Assembly (NCBI GenBank): GCA_002049785.1
Contig: MUKB01000117.1
Location: 1-7,100, forward strand
Direction: 5' to 3'
DNA length: 7,100 bases
Source: Caldifarciminota bacterium 4484_100
GTDB taxonomy: Bacteria; Hydrothermota; Tepidihabitantia; SM23-42
Below the pieces are notes generated by a model, which saw only the letters and a list, made by a program, of their open reading frames with translations, was not told the DNA's origin and ran no database searches. A program made the translations under genes and the position numbers. This document shows positions 1 to 6,728 of this stretch, one piece after another. The stretch's first letter is position 1. Each line of letters opens with the position of its first letter.

Positions 1-242
1 TTTTTCTGATTTTCTGGTCTTGCGCGAACCTGACCCCGGGCTGTAATACAATCCTGTAGTGAAAGTTCTCCTGCAACTTTAATCTTTTTTGGATCAAGCA
101 CAAGCTGAAGGATTCCTGAACGGTCGCGGAGATTCAAGAAAATCAGGCCACCCAGATTTCTGAGCCGGTCTATCCAACCGAACACCTGGATGGTGTCTCC
201 AACCCTTTCTTTTCTTATCTCATTGAGAAAAAATTTTTTAAT
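1..242 (-). CDS. aspS: Aspartyl-tRNA synthetase, N-terminal part (runs off the left edge)
   Basis: Charges tRNA-Asp with aspartate in the cytoplasm. Eighty codons are visible, covering the N-terminal OB-fold anticodon-binding domain. The characteristic pattern is clear: [10 protein letters not shown] near residues 14-23, then [19 protein letters not shown], then QLVLDP, and VRARPEN near the edge. This matches the bacterial AspRS order VG..V.L.GWV.R.RD.GG.IF.DLRDR.G. The gene lies 3 nt after the glyS stop and in the same frame, so it cannot begin upstream of that UAG. There is no ATG, GTG or TTG before a GTG at codon 20, which would cut into the OB fold. I chose ATT at 240-242: it gives 22 residues before the conserved Trp, as the family expects, and lies 6-8 nt after GAGGGG. 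Family is confident; the start codon is inferred. Confidence 0.9.
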   Translation of the reverse strand, partial: MKKFFLNEIRKERVGDTIQVFGWIDRLRNLGGLIFLNLRDRSGILQLVLDPKKIKVAGELSLQDCITARGQVRARPENQK

Positions 243-245
243 CGC

Positions 246-2300
246 CTACCCCTCTTTTACACCCTCAATGACAATCTTTGAAAGGTCAGCAAACCGCAGG
301 AATATTGTGTTGATAAAATTGACCAGGCTGAGTCGATTATTCCGAAGTTCATCATCTTCACACATAACCAGTACATCATCGAAGAATTTATCGATTTCAG
401 GCCGCATCGAAAGGAGTAACTTAAGGATTTTTATGTAATCACCTGAAATATAAAGTGGTTCAAGCCGTGCACTTACTTCCATACCCTTTTTATATAAAGC
501 TTTCTCTGCGGGTTCTTTAAATAGATTTACATTCAACTCTTTGATATCCTTGATACCCTTAAGAATATTCCTCACCCGTTTCTGTCCAATAATTAACATT
601 ACAAAATTGTGGCGATCCCGAAAGCCCTTCAGGGCATCACACCGCTTATGGATATCGGCGACATCACCGGTCCAGTTTTCCAGAACCGCATTGATTTCGT
701 CATAGCGATAACCATTATCCTGAAGATAGCGGGACAGACGTTCCTGAAAAAACTGATGAATGGGAGTAGGCTGGACTGTCTTCTCATATAAACCTTTTAA
801 CTGTTCAATCAATTGAGTAATAGAAAGTTTGGCATCAAGTTTATCAAGGATATGTATGACTGCATAACCGTTTCTCCTTACCCCGAGTGGATCATAAGAG
901 CCGGTGGGTTGATTGCCGATGATAAATGCACCCATCACATTGTCCAGTTTATCACATAGTGAAAGGACCATACCCTCTATAGTTTTCGGAAGCACATCAC
1001 CAACAAAAATCGGGTGGTAATGTTCCTTTATGATTTGAACAACCAGGTTGTCTTCACCGCCTAAACCGGCATAATATCCTCCCATAATCCCCTGGAGTGA
1101 TGTGAACTCCTTCTCCCGAACCATTGCCGAACAGAGATCTGCCTTGCAGAACTTCGCCGCTCTGGTAAGGGCATTGAGATTGATTTTTGGAATATCTTTG
1201 AAAGTGGTGACAAACTTTTCTAAACGCACCGATTTATCATAGACACTCCCCAGACCCTTCAACCACATCATACCCTTGGTCTGCTCCCGCATCGCATTCA
1301 GACCCTGTTTAAGGTCCTGCTTATAATAGAAAAGGGCATCAAACAATCGTGCCTGCATCACCCGTTTATATCCCTGCTTCACATTCTGAATCGCCCGTTT
1401 TTTGGCACTAAAGACACAGATAAATTTATTCGAATCCTTGATCCAGATAAGATTTCCATGCGCCTTGAGCACCGTCTGCAATACCTCACCAGGTAGTTCT
1501 AAATAAGCTGGATCAAACTCGTCACCAACAACCTCAGGATATTCAGTGCTTGCATTTATCTCATCAATCATTGCATCGTCAAATACCGGAACGCCTCCCA
1601 GTTTACCTGCGGCCTGTTTTATCCTGGAGAGAATCAGTTTTTTCCTCTCATTCGGATCAACAACCACACCACCATGCCTCAAAAAATTCATATACTCACG
1701 CGGTTTTCCTAAACGGATTGGTTTAAATGAAAAATGGAAATTGGGCATTGTATAGCGGTCCGCCTTTATCCCGGCATATTCAAATCTGATTGGCCTGCGG
1801 TCCAGAAGTGCTACAATCCAGCGAATCGGACGGGGAAATTTCACCTTTGTCTCATTCCAGACCATACCACGATGAAATTCCAGATTTTGGACAATCCTGG
1901 GCAATTCCTGATACAGAATATCCTCGGTAAGCTCTCCTGGCGATTCTTTTTTGCCAAATACATATTCACCCTTTTTTATCCTTTTAACAACGATCTCATT
2001 CGGTTTGAGGCCGCGGGATTTCATAAAACTCTTGAGGGTTGCAGTGGGTGCACCGGTTTCATCATAGGCAACCTTTTTTGGCGGTCCCTGAATCTCCACC
2101 ACCTGGGGCTTCTGTCTCCGACTGACGCCAAGGATTATTGTTCCAATCCTGCGCGGTGTATAGATTGTTCTGATACTTCGGTAAAATATTTTCCTGGTCT
2201 TAAATAGTTCCTCAAGTTGGGAAGATAGATTGTGCGCTGTCTGGGCCAGGATACCTGGTGGAAAATCTTCAACCCCGATTTCCAAGAGAAAATCAATCAT
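246..2300 (-). CDS. glyS: Glycyl-tRNA synthetase beta subunit
   Basis: Beta subunit of the bacterial alpha2beta2 GlyRS. It carries tRNA recognition and is needed with the alpha subunit to make Gly-tRNA-Gly. The length of 684 aa is normal for the family. Landmarks in order: N-terminal [13 protein letters not shown] (4-16, the family's LVEIGTEELP block), [12 protein letters not shown] (154-165), [13 protein letters not shown] (399-411), GDVLP and [12 protein letters not shown] (434-459, the HD-like region), [17 protein letters not shown] (465-481), and a C-terminal DALR-type anticodon-binding segment with [21 protein letters not shown]. The start ATG overlaps the end of glyQ by 8 nt and has GAGGAG seven bases upstream (2308-2313). 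The gene ends VKEG-UAG. It is the third gene of the HD-glyQ-glyS-aspS operon. Confidence 0.98.
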   Translation of the reverse strand: MIDFLLEIGVEDFPPGILAQTAHNLSSQLEELFKTRKIFYRSIRTIYTPRRIGTIILGVSRRQKPQVVEIQGPPKKVAYDETGAPTATLKSFMKSRGLKPNEIVVKRIKKGEYVFGKKESPGELTEDILYQELPRIVQNLEFHRGMVWNETKVKFPRPIRWIVALLDRRPIRFEYAGIKADRYTMPNFHFSFKPIRLGKPREYMNFLRHGGVVVDPNERKKLILSRIKQAAGKLGGVPVFDDAMIDEINASTEYPEVVGDEFDPAYLELPGEVLQTVLKAHGNLIWIKDSNKFICVFSAKKRAIQNVKQGYKRVMQARLFDALFYYKQDLKQGLNAMREQTKGMMWLKGLGSVYDKSVRLEKFVTTFKDIPKINLNALTRAAKFCKADLCSAMVREKEFTSLQGIMGGYYAGLGGEDNLVVQIIKEHYHPIFVGDVLPKTIEGMVLSLCDKLDNVMGAFIIGNQPTGSYDPLGVRRNGYAVIHILDKLDAKLSITQLIEQLKGLYEKTVQPTPIHQFFQERLSRYLQDNGYRYDEINAVLENWTGDVADIHKRCDALKGFRDRHNFVMLIIGQKRVRNILKGIKDIKELNVNLFKEPAEKALYKKGMEVSARLEPLYISGDYIKILKLLLSMRPEIDKFFDDVLVMCEDDELRNNRLSLVNFINTIFLRFADLSKIVIEGVKEG
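249..254 (-). promoter_or_regulatory. Shine-Dalgarno GAGGGG that places the aspS start at ATT
   Basis: On the minus strand GAGGGG, in the last sense codons of glyS, is followed by TAGGCG and then ATT. Counting from GAGG the spacing is 8 nt. No other initiation codon in the aspS frame lies at a usable distance. The overlap with the glyS stop suggests translational coupling. Confidence 0.6.
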
Positions 2301-3168
2301 CTGTTTTCTCCTCTCTGTTAAAATTCGCTAAATACAGTTGGGCGGCTCGACTGGCCAATGCCCTGACCCGACCGATCAGATTCGCCCTTTCAGAGATACT
2401 TATCGTTCCCCGTGCTTCCAGCATATTGAAGATATGGGAACATTTTATTGCACAGTCATACCCCGGATAGACCAGGCCGGCATCAAAGAGCCGTCTGGCT
2501 TCATCTTCATAGCCATTAAACAGAGTTCGTAAAAATTCCGGATTTGCATATTCAAAATTATACCGGGAAAATTGAATTTCGTTCTCTTTATAGACATCGG
2601 CCCAGGTGAGCTGGCTGTTCCATTTGATATCAAGGATAGATTCGACATTCTGTAATGCCATCACAATCCGCTCCAGGCCATAGGTGATTTCGACCGGCAC
2701 GATTTCCAGATCGATTCCACCGGCCTGTTGAAAATATGTGAACTGGGTGATTTCAAGACCATCAAGCCAGACCTCCCAGCCCAGACCCCAGGCACCGAGG
2801 GTGGGTGATTCCCAGTCATCCTCAACAAACTTAACTTCGTGTTCATTCAGTTTAAAACCGAGGGACTCCAAGGATTGAAGATATAACTTCTGGATATCAG
2901 GGAGTGAGGGTTTCATAATTACCTGGAATTGATAATACTGTTGAAATCTTAATGGATTCTCACAATACCTTCCATCCCTGGGTCGCTTTGAGATTTCAAC
3001 ATAACAGACATTCCATTTCTCAGGTCCCAGAATTCTCAAGAATGTCGCAGGGTTGAACGTCCCGGCTCCCACCTCGGAATTGTAGGGTTCAAAGATGAGA
3101 CAGCCCTGTTTCTGCCAGTAATGTTTCAGGTCTATGATGACATTCTCGAATGTCTTTATCTTCTTCAT
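2293..3168 (-). CDS. glyQ: Glycyl-tRNA synthetase alpha subunit
   Basis: Catalytic class II subunit of the two-subunit GlyRS, which forms glycyl-adenylate and works with GlyS. With this start the protein is 291 aa, the usual size. It begins [11 protein letters not shown] and carries the family blocks [79 protein letters not shown] and EITYGLERI. An ATG 14 codons further upstream (3210) is in frame, but the extra stretch lies inside the HD gene and is absent from the family. The ATG at 3168 overlaps the HD gene stop as ATGA and aligns with known N-termini, so it is preferred. No strong Shine-Dalgarno precedes it, which fits initiation by coupling to the HD gene. Confidence 0.97.
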   Translation of the reverse strand: MKKIKTFENVIIDLKHYWQKQGCLIFEPYNSEVGAGTFNPATFLRILGPEKWNVCYVEISKRPRDGRYCENPLRFQQYYQFQVIMKPSLPDIQKLYLQSLESLGFKLNEHEVKFVEDDWESPTLGAWGLGWEVWLDGLEITQFTYFQQAGGIDLEIVPVEITYGLERIVMALQNVESILDIKWNSQLTWADVYKENEIQFSRYNFEYANPEFLRTLFNGYEDEARRLFDAGLVYPGYDCAIKCSHIFNMLEARGTISISERANLIGRVRALASRAAQLYLANFNREEKTDD

Positions 3169-3710
3169 AGACCGAGGTCTTCGGATATTCTTTGCATTCC
3201 TTTCAGGCATAGTCCAATAAATTCTTCAAGCTCAAGGCCGATATTCTTACAGGTGGTGATCTGATCACGATTCGCACCTGCAGCAAACCTCTTTTCCTTG
3301 AATCGGCGCAGGATAAATTTAGTGTCCAGGCTCGCAAGCTTCTTTTCCGGATGCATCAGGGCACTGGCAACGATGAGTCCGGTTAGTGGGTCAACTGCAA
3401 ATAGCGCCCAATCCATTCGTGACTTTGGCGGTAGGTGCCCGGCATGCACCTTGATTGCGTAGAGGATATTCTCATCGATGCCGTACTTTGACAGCAGTTC
3501 ACTTCCTGCAAGGCCGTGCCTTTCTGGCTGGTTCTTTGTTTCTTCGTAGTCGATGTCATGTAACAGGCCTGCCCTTGCCCAAATTTCTTCATCTTCACCA
3601 AAATGGCGGGCGAGTTCCAGCATACAGGCCTCGGTTGCAAGGCAATGCTTGAAAAGGTTCTTATTTTTCAACTTTTCGCCCAATAATTTTATAGCCTCAT
3701 CTCTGGTCAT
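3165..3710 (-). CDS. HD-domain metal-dependent phosphohydrolase family protein
   Basis: A 181-aa protein of the HD superfamily. Visible metal-binding residues are H22 (FKHCLATE), H51-D52 ([10 protein letters not shown]), H65 (ERHGLAG), H89 (KVHAGH) and D107 (AVDPLTGLI). The set is intact and it is probably an active hydrolase of a nucleotide or phosphoester. The substrate cannot be read from the sequence. It is the first gene of the synthetase operon and overlaps glyQ by 4 nt (ATGA). No Shine-Dalgarno precedes its ATG; instead a promoter -10 ends 8 nt upstream, so the transcript is probably leaderless or nearly so. The start codon and upstream DNA are duplicated about 675 bp upstream, on the other side of the toxin-antitoxin pair. 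Confidence 0.9.
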   Translation of the reverse strand: MTRDEAIKLLGEKLKNKNLFKHCLATEACMLELARHFGEDEEIWARAGLLHDIDYEETKNQPERHGLAGSELLSKYGIDENILYAIKVHAGHLPPKSRMDWALFAVDPLTGLIVASALMHPEKKLASLDTKFILRRFKEKRFAAGANRDQITTCKNIGLELEEFIGLCLKGMQRISEDLGL

Positions 3711-3724
3711 AATAAGTTATTATG
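3708..3724. promoter_or_regulatory. Palindrome over the -10 and HD start codon (possible operator)
   Basis: CATAATAAGTTATTATG is an 8-bp perfect inverted repeat around a central G. It covers the -10 hexamer at one end and the HD ATG at the other. A second copy at 4383-4399 has the same position relative to the duplicated promoter, with one changed central base (7-bp arms). A partial copy, CATAATAACATTAT on the minus strand, lies at 4424-4437. The placement would suit a repressor, possibly the adjacent toxin-antitoxin pair acting on itself, but no regulator is identified. AT-rich sequence makes chance palindromes fairly likely. Confidence 0.4.
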
Positions 3725-3746
3725 TATATTTTTTCAAAAAAGTCAA
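3719..3746 (-). promoter_or_regulatory. Promoter of the HD-glyQ-glyS-aspS operon
   Basis: On the minus strand: -35 TTGACT (3741-3746), a 16-nt spacer, -10 CATAAT (3719-3724). Eight bases separate the -10 from the HD ATG at 3710, so transcription would begin at or within a few bases of the start codon. The promoter lies inside the 3' end of hepT: its -35 encodes part of the HepT residues LT, and the hepT stop codon is within the -10. Confidence 0.6.
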
Positions 3747-4055
3747 GCATTGGCTGAAGGTTATCCGTTCTTTTACAACTTTCCAAACTATTTCATAATC
3801 CGTTCCAAAATAAAAATGTATAATTTTATCCCTTGTTTTAGCTATCTGTCTCCAAGGGATGTCTTTATTCCTTTCTCTAATAAAGTTAGGTATGTTCTTC
3901 ACTGCTTCCCCCATAACCTCAATTTCTCTTATTACCGCACTCTTCGTTTTTTCGTCCGCCATAAATTCATTAAAGGACATTTTATCAACGAAACTTTCTA
4001 TTTTGTTTATACATTCCAGGATATTCCTTATAAATAAACTGTAATCTCTTTTCAT
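3720..4055 (-). CDS. hepT: HEPN toxin of a MNT-HEPN toxin-antitoxin pair (HepT, DUF86)
   Basis: A 111-aa all-helical HEPN-domain protein. The RX4HXY motif is intact as R75-DKII-H80-F-Y82, the RNase active site of HepT toxins. Upstream markers of the family are REIEVMGEAVKNIP (43-56) and IPWRQIAKTRDKIIH. In characterised pairs HepT cleaves RNA, and its motif tyrosine is AMPylated and silenced by the partner MntA. Both sets of residues are present here, so an active pair is inferred. The start overlaps the mntA stop by 4 nt (ATGA), giving antitoxin-first coupling. The last eight residues, LTFLKKYT, are encoded inside the 41-bp repeat that also forms the promoter of the following operon. Confidence 0.93.
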   Translation of the reverse strand: MKRDYSLFIRNILECINKIESFVDKMSFNEFMADEKTKSAVIREIEVMGEAVKNIPNFIRERNKDIPWRQIAKTRDKIIHFYFGTDYEIVWKVVKERITFSQCLTFLKKYT

Positions 4056-4345
4056 ATCTTTACTGCCTCACTTAAAATTTTATCCTTCAATTCAGCACGT
4101 AAAACAGGTTTTCTCACCAAATCTACTTTTATCCCTAAAAGATTTTCTAAATATTCTTCAATTTCAATAAACTTGAAGAGGTCCGGCACTTCATAGAAGT
4201 CTATAATAATATCGACATCGCTTCTCTTTTTCTGCTCATTCCTGACATATGAACCGAATATTTCTATCTCTTTTATCTTATATAGTCTCATCATCTCTTT
4301 TTTGTGAACTGTTAATATCTTTTTTATTTCTTCTATGGTTTTCAT
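4052..4345 (-). CDS. mntA: Minimal nucleotidyltransferase antitoxin (MntA)
   Basis: A 97-aa protein of the DNA polymerase beta-like minimal nucleotidyltransferase family. The GSX10DXD motif is complete: G31-S32 (IFGSYVR) and D43/D45 (SDVDIII), with a likely third metal-binding aspartate at D75 (KVDLVRKP). In studied homologues MntA uses ATP to add AMP to the HepT tyrosine, neutralising the toxin. GGAG lies 8 nt upstream of the ATG (4354-4357). A duplicated promoter (4394-4421) and an 11-codon leader ORF precede it. It is first in a two-gene operon with hepT. Confidence 0.93.
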   Translation of the reverse strand: MKTIEEIKKILTVHKKEMMRLYKIKEIEIFGSYVRNEQKKRSDVDIIIDFYEVPDLFKFIEIEEYLENLLGIKVDLVRKPVLRAELKDKILSEAVKI

Positions 4346-4349
4346 TTCA

Positions 4350-4385
4350 CTATCTCCAATGATTATGAAGCTCTTTCCTTGTCAT
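4350..4385 (-). pseudogene. Decayed copy of the HD gene 5' end, now a short leader ORF
   Basis: Starting in repeat copy B, this reads MTRKELHNHWR then TAG. The intact HD gene begins [11 protein letters not shown], and the first 15 nt match at 12 positions (ATGAC, AG, A, GAG shared), so this is probably the relic of a duplicated HD start. It still follows its own promoter at leaderless spacing. It ends 4 nt before the mntA ATG with the mntA Shine-Dalgarno inside its last codons, so it could act as a translated leader for mntA. Confidence 0.55.
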
Positions 4386-4421
4386 AATAAGCTATTATGT
4401 ATATTTTTTCAAAAAAGTCAA
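4381..4421. repeat. Direct repeat copy B (41 bp), upstream of mntA
   Basis: Matches 3706-3746 at 40 of 41 bases; the only change is the central T to C of the palindrome. With copy A it flanks the MntA-HepT module. Confidence 0.93.
4394..4421 (-). promoter_or_regulatory. Duplicated promoter, likely driving mntA-hepT
   Basis: Minus-strand TTGACT (4416-4421), 16-nt spacer, CATAAT (4394-4399), identical to the operon promoter at 3719-3746. It lies 49 nt upstream of the mntA ATG. Confidence 0.55.
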
Positions 4422-4457
4422 CTATAATGTTATTATGAGAGACATCTTAATATCTTG

Positions 4458-4604
4458 TTACGGACCCCAAGAACTGGCTGAAGGTTGTTGTTTAACAAAA
4501 ATATAAATTTTCGGTGTTAACTCTAAAATCTTATTGCGGATATGAACTATGGTAATTTCATCAATAAATAAAACTTTTAAGTCATATAATTCTATTGTCT
4601 TTTC
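4458..4604 (-). other. Open frame continuing past the zinc-ribbon gene stop (possible frameshifted 3' part)
   Basis: A 48-codon open stretch with no ATG, GTG or TTG start, overlapping the end of the zinc-ribbon gene in another frame. It reads EKTIELYDLKV, then IDEITIVHIRNKILELTPK, ending SASSWGP. A one-base change in the AAAA run at 4600-4603 would join it to the upstream gene as ...RCLEKKTIELYDLK. It may be the original C-terminus, or chance in AT-rich DNA. Otherwise 4346-4591 holds only the promoter, repeat and leader relic listed separately. Confidence 0.3.
4468..4486. repeat. Second block of repeat B, matching the hepT 3' region
   Basis: These 19 bases match 3744-3762 at 17 positions. 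In copy A this block continues straight out of the 41-bp repeat; here it is displaced by 49 bp (4422-4470). The displaced segment is bounded by CAA at 4419-4421 and again at 4468-4470. The block corresponds to codons inside hepT, so a second hepT 3' end once lay here. Confidence 0.7.
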
Positions 4605-5008
4605 TCAAGACATCGCTTTGCCATCAATAGAGCCAGGTGCCCCGTGGTATTAATATTCTCAGGCAACTCCATTATTCTGAAACCAGAATCGATCGGTTGG
4701 TTCATCTTTGTATGCGGAGAAATCTCAGCCAGAAGACCGGCGCGAATACTTTTATAACACGACGCACACATCGGACCAAAATCTTTATCCAGCCAGATTG
4801 TCGGCTTGTTCTGAAAGCAATAGCGACATTTATGTTGCAATTTGTCTATATCCGATTTAGATTTTACTAAAGCATTTAAATCTTCGTTTAGAAGTTCTTT
4901 TAAAAATATATTATGAATCAACTCATTTCCATCATATTCATCATTGGGTTCGCTATCTAAGAAACTACGCACCGAATAACCCCGGGCAGATATGATCATT
5001 AAAGCCAT
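4592..5008 (-). CDS. Unrecognised small protein with a CxxC...CxxC zinc-ribbon-like motif
   Basis: A 138-aa protein that I do not recognise. It has an acidic N-terminal third (DSEPNDEYDGNE), a probable helix (IFLKELLNEDLNALVKSK) and four cysteines, C61-x2-C64 and C81-x2-C84, spaced as a zinc ribbon (CRYCFQNKP ... MCASCYKS). No membrane segment or catalytic motif is visible. The ATG at 5008 has no Shine-Dalgarno. An out-of-frame ATG at 5042 does have one (AGAGG, 9 nt upstream), and another open frame extends beyond the stop, so the reading frame may be broken at both ends by indels. The cysteine region is the best-supported part. Confidence 0.55.
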   Translation of the reverse strand: MALMIISARGYSVRSFLDSEPNDEYDGNELIHNIFLKELLNEDLNALVKSKSDIDKLQHKCRYCFQNKPTIWLDKDFGPMCASCYKSIRAGLLAEISPHTKMNQPIDSGFRIMELPENINTTGHLALLMAKRCLEKRQ

Positions 5009-5042
5009 TGTTTAAATGATTAATTGCTTTTATAGATTTCAT
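4965..5042 (-). other. Short ORF with a good RBS, out of frame with the zinc-ribbon gene
   Basis: Reads MKSIKAINHLNNGFNDHICP then GLFGA and stop (25 aa), overlapping the start of the zinc-ribbon gene by 44 nt. AGAGG sits 9 nt before its ATG, whereas the downstream gene has none. It may be the true N-terminus, with a one-base indel near the CCCGGGG run at 4980-4986, or a short leader ORF. Confidence 0.35.
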
Positions 5043-5054
5043 TCAATTATTCCT

Positions 5055-5077
5055 CTGAGGCATAAAGCTCACCTCAG
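5055..5077. repeat. Inverted repeat upstream of the zinc-ribbon gene
   Basis: CTGAGG (5055-5060) and CCTCAG (5072-5077) form a 6-bp stem with an 11-nt loop. On the minus strand the second arm abuts the AGAGG ribosome binding site of the ORF at 5042, so folding could hinder initiation there. No T-tract follows, so it is not a typical terminator. Confidence 0.35.
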
Positions 5078-5157
5078 CGCTAAGGTAATTGAACCCCATC
5101 GGAATTTTTGACAATAGAGACACTGCTGCGCACAAAGGTGAATGGCAGATACGCTCT

Positions 5158-5208
5158 GTTAGGCGACCCGAAGGGCAAGCCACGAAAGTGGCGAAGCGTT
5201 TGCGAGGC
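5158..5208. repeat. Palindrome-rich element; left inverted copy flanking the HNH unit
   Basis: Begins GTTAGGCGA (5158-5166) and ends TTTGCGAGGC (5199-5208). Between them are CCCGAAGGG (5167-5175) and a 5-bp stem with a GAAA loop, GCCACGAAAGTGGC (5179-5192). The same two end blocks occur in inverted orientation at 6733-6753 with only 2 bp between them. The rest of the 5043-5231 gap shows no gene, no tRNA and no T-tract terminator. Confidence 0.6.
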
Positions 5209-5231
5209 AGTACTTATTACCATTAAGATGA

Positions 5232-6707
5232 TTATTGCCCTCCACCTAGAATCCATTCTACTTTTAATCCACGTTGTTCGAAAAATTCCTTTACGTGTTT
5301 TTCATTATTTACTCTCAAATTACTGTCTATTTCTGGAAAAGGATCCGCCCATATCTTATGTTCAAACAACCTTCTTACTCGCCCTCTGATGAGTTCCCAG
5401 TCTTCTTCATGGATTCTCCGAAGGAATATCTTCTCTCTCTCGTCTTCATCAAATAGTTTTAATACTGCTGCAATAACATCCCTAAGCATTCTACTCCATG
5501 CTTTTAATGCACCCGCTGCATATATACGTTCTGCAATCTTATGCTCTTTTGTTCCTTCCTTAGGAGCCCATTTATTTTCAAGGGTTTCTTCTGTGAGTAT
5601 ATTTAATAATTTCGCTACATTTTTCCTTTCAAATTCTCTTAACTCATCAGATTTTTCTATATCCATATCAAGAGGAGGATCAGTTATAAAATGTTTAAAT
5701 ATTGTTTGTTTAAGGGTGTGAATTGTTAATGGATTTTTCCTTGAGCGGTTTCGCTCGGCTATATACTCTACAATTTTATTTTCGGAATCATCTAAGATTG
5801 TATCATATATATTACTACGAATCATATTCAAAGCTTCGGATTTTTTCTTACCCTTGTGCATTAAGAACTCTACAAATCCTTTTTCTGATTTTATACCTCT
5901 CGTTTCTAAGTACTCACTCCATTCTTCTTTAAATAAATCTGCCCATTTGCTAATTAAAACTGATGTGAAAAATTGCATCTGTCTTAATTTATCATGTGCA
6001 GCAAGGTTGGTTTCTTTGAGAACTCTAACATCAGGATCAATGTACACTTTACATTCTATTTCTTTTCGTCCACACCAGATTTGAGCTGCTGATTTATGCT
6101 GCCCGTCAAATAGTAATACTTTATTATCTGTTAATCTACAAATAGCAGGCGATAGTTGAGTATGTGTTAAAAGATGCTTATATAACTCCCATAATCTACG
6201 CATCTCTATTGGTCTAGATTGTAAATCACTGTCGTTTTGAATGTATTTAACGGGAAGTGTAATATAAAAGTATTTATACCCCGTTGATGGACATGTATAA
6301 AGTGGTAAAACAATTGGCTCGGTTTTATCTTCAAAAAATATTTTTATCCTATCTTCAAATATCTCGTAAAATAGGGGCTTTCCAAATTTCCCTTTTCCTA
6401 CTTTTCTTTCCAGAATATCATCTAATCGTTTGGGTTCTGGTGCATTAAAAAACTCTTCCATTTCCAATCGTGTTCTGAATTCCGTGATTGATAATGTACC
6501 TATTCTCCTATGGTGTTCTTTACATACAGGGGCAAGATTAGCAATGTCTGTTTTACCACCTCCTGAAAAAGGCTTAATATGATGAAACTCTACATCTTTT
6601 TCATCTTCTATTGGGTGGTCATTTACATAACATCTAATTTTTCCATCCCTAGTATGTTGTTTTAATATTATCTTTTTCTCTTCTTCTGTTGGTTCACGAT
6701 GAATCAT
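5232..6707 (-). CDS. HNH endonuclease fused to a ParB/DndB-like DGQHK domain
   Basis: A 491-aa protein. Residues about 22-70 form an HNH nuclease motif: C26, H42-H43 (EFHHIKPFSGGG), N57 (IANLAPVC), C62 and H65-H66 (CKEHHRR). The first cysteine pair of ordinary HNH proteins is reduced to C26, with H31 a possible replacement ligand. After a linker, about 140-225 contains LLFDGQHKSAAQIW (DGQHK at 201-205) and IECKVYI. This resembles the DGQHR box of DndB/DpdB-type proteins, related to ParB box II. The C-terminal half is helical and charged, with no motif I know. It plausibly binds DNA and a nucleotide and cuts or senses DNA, perhaps in modification-linked defence; the substrate is unknown. GGAGGTG lies 7 nt before the ATG and contains the stop of the small upstream ORF, implying coupling. 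Confidence 0.85.
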   Translation of the reverse strand: MIHREPTEEEKKIILKQHTRDGKIRCYVNDHPIEDEKDVEFHHIKPFSGGGKTDIANLAPVCKEHHRRIGTLSITEFRTRLEMEEFFNAPEPKRLDDILERKVGKGKFGKPLFYEIFEDRIKIFFEDKTEPIVLPLYTCPSTGYKYFYITLPVKYIQNDSDLQSRPIEMRRLWELYKHLLTHTQLSPAICRLTDNKVLLFDGQHKSAAQIWCGRKEIECKVYIDPDVRVLKETNLAAHDKLRQMQFFTSVLISKWADLFKEEWSEYLETRGIKSEKGFVEFLMHKGKKKSEALNMIRSNIYDTILDDSENKIVEYIAERNRSRKNPLTIHTLKQTIFKHFITDPPLDMDIEKSDELREFERKNVAKLLNILTEETLENKWAPKEGTKEHKIAERIYAAGALKAWSRMLRDVIAAVLKLFDEDEREKIFLRRIHEEDWELIRGRVRRLFEHKIWADPFPEIDSNLRVNNEKHVKEFFEQRGLKVEWILGGGQ

Positions 6708-6712
6708 TTTTA

Positions 6713-6728
6713 TTCACCTCCATTTAAA
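6713..6728 (-). promoter_or_regulatory. Translation initiation region of the HNH-DGQHK gene (repeated)
   Basis: Minus-strand TTTAAATGGAGGTGAA. It contains the Shine-Dalgarno of the HNH gene and the TGA of the small ORF. It matches the initiation region of the small ORF (6863-6878) at 15 of 16 bases. Confidence 0.75.

Larger units (their letters stand above)
3706..3746. repeat. Direct repeat copy A (41 bp), next to the HD gene
   Basis: This 41-bp stretch recurs at 4381-4421 with one substitution. Copy A holds the last codons of hepT, the operon promoter, the palindrome and the HD start codon. Similarity continues beyond both ends: into the first codons of the HD gene, and, after a 49-bp gap in the other copy, into more hepT sequence (3744-3762). 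Confidence 0.93.

Noticed and set aside
246..248. Recoded UAG making a GlyS-AspRS fusion as the main product
   Set aside because: A good Shine-Dalgarno and a family-length AspRS start at ATT explain the junction without recoding; readthrough is kept only as an alternative in the finding.
1734..2207. 157-codon open frame on the plus strand
   Set aside because: Antisense to the well-supported glyS gene, no recognisable domain, and composition typical of a shadow frame.
3169..3210. Longer glyQ start giving 305 aa
   Set aside because: The extra 14 codons lie inside the HD gene and do not resemble GlyRS alpha N-termini; the ATG at 3168 overlaps the HD stop as ATGA and fits the family.
3706..4421. 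CRISPR array or insertion-sequence target duplication
   Set aside because: There are only two copies separated by about 675 bp of coding sequence, which rules out CRISPR; 41 bp plus decaying extensions is too long for a transposition target duplication.
5010..5164. Integron attC site downstream of the HNH gene
   Set aside because: GCCTAAC is present on the minus strand, but no matching GTTRRRY right end or complementary inner pair is found before the next gene, so a full attC is not supported; only the boundary-like polarity is reported.
5167..5192. Rho-independent terminator after the HNH gene
   Set aside because: The CCCGAAGGG and GCCACGAAAGTGGC hairpins have no T-tract on either strand.
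5389..6084. Several plus-strand open frames opposite the HNH-DGQHK gene
   Set aside because: They are antisense to a gene with clear motifs and look like AT-rich shadow translations.
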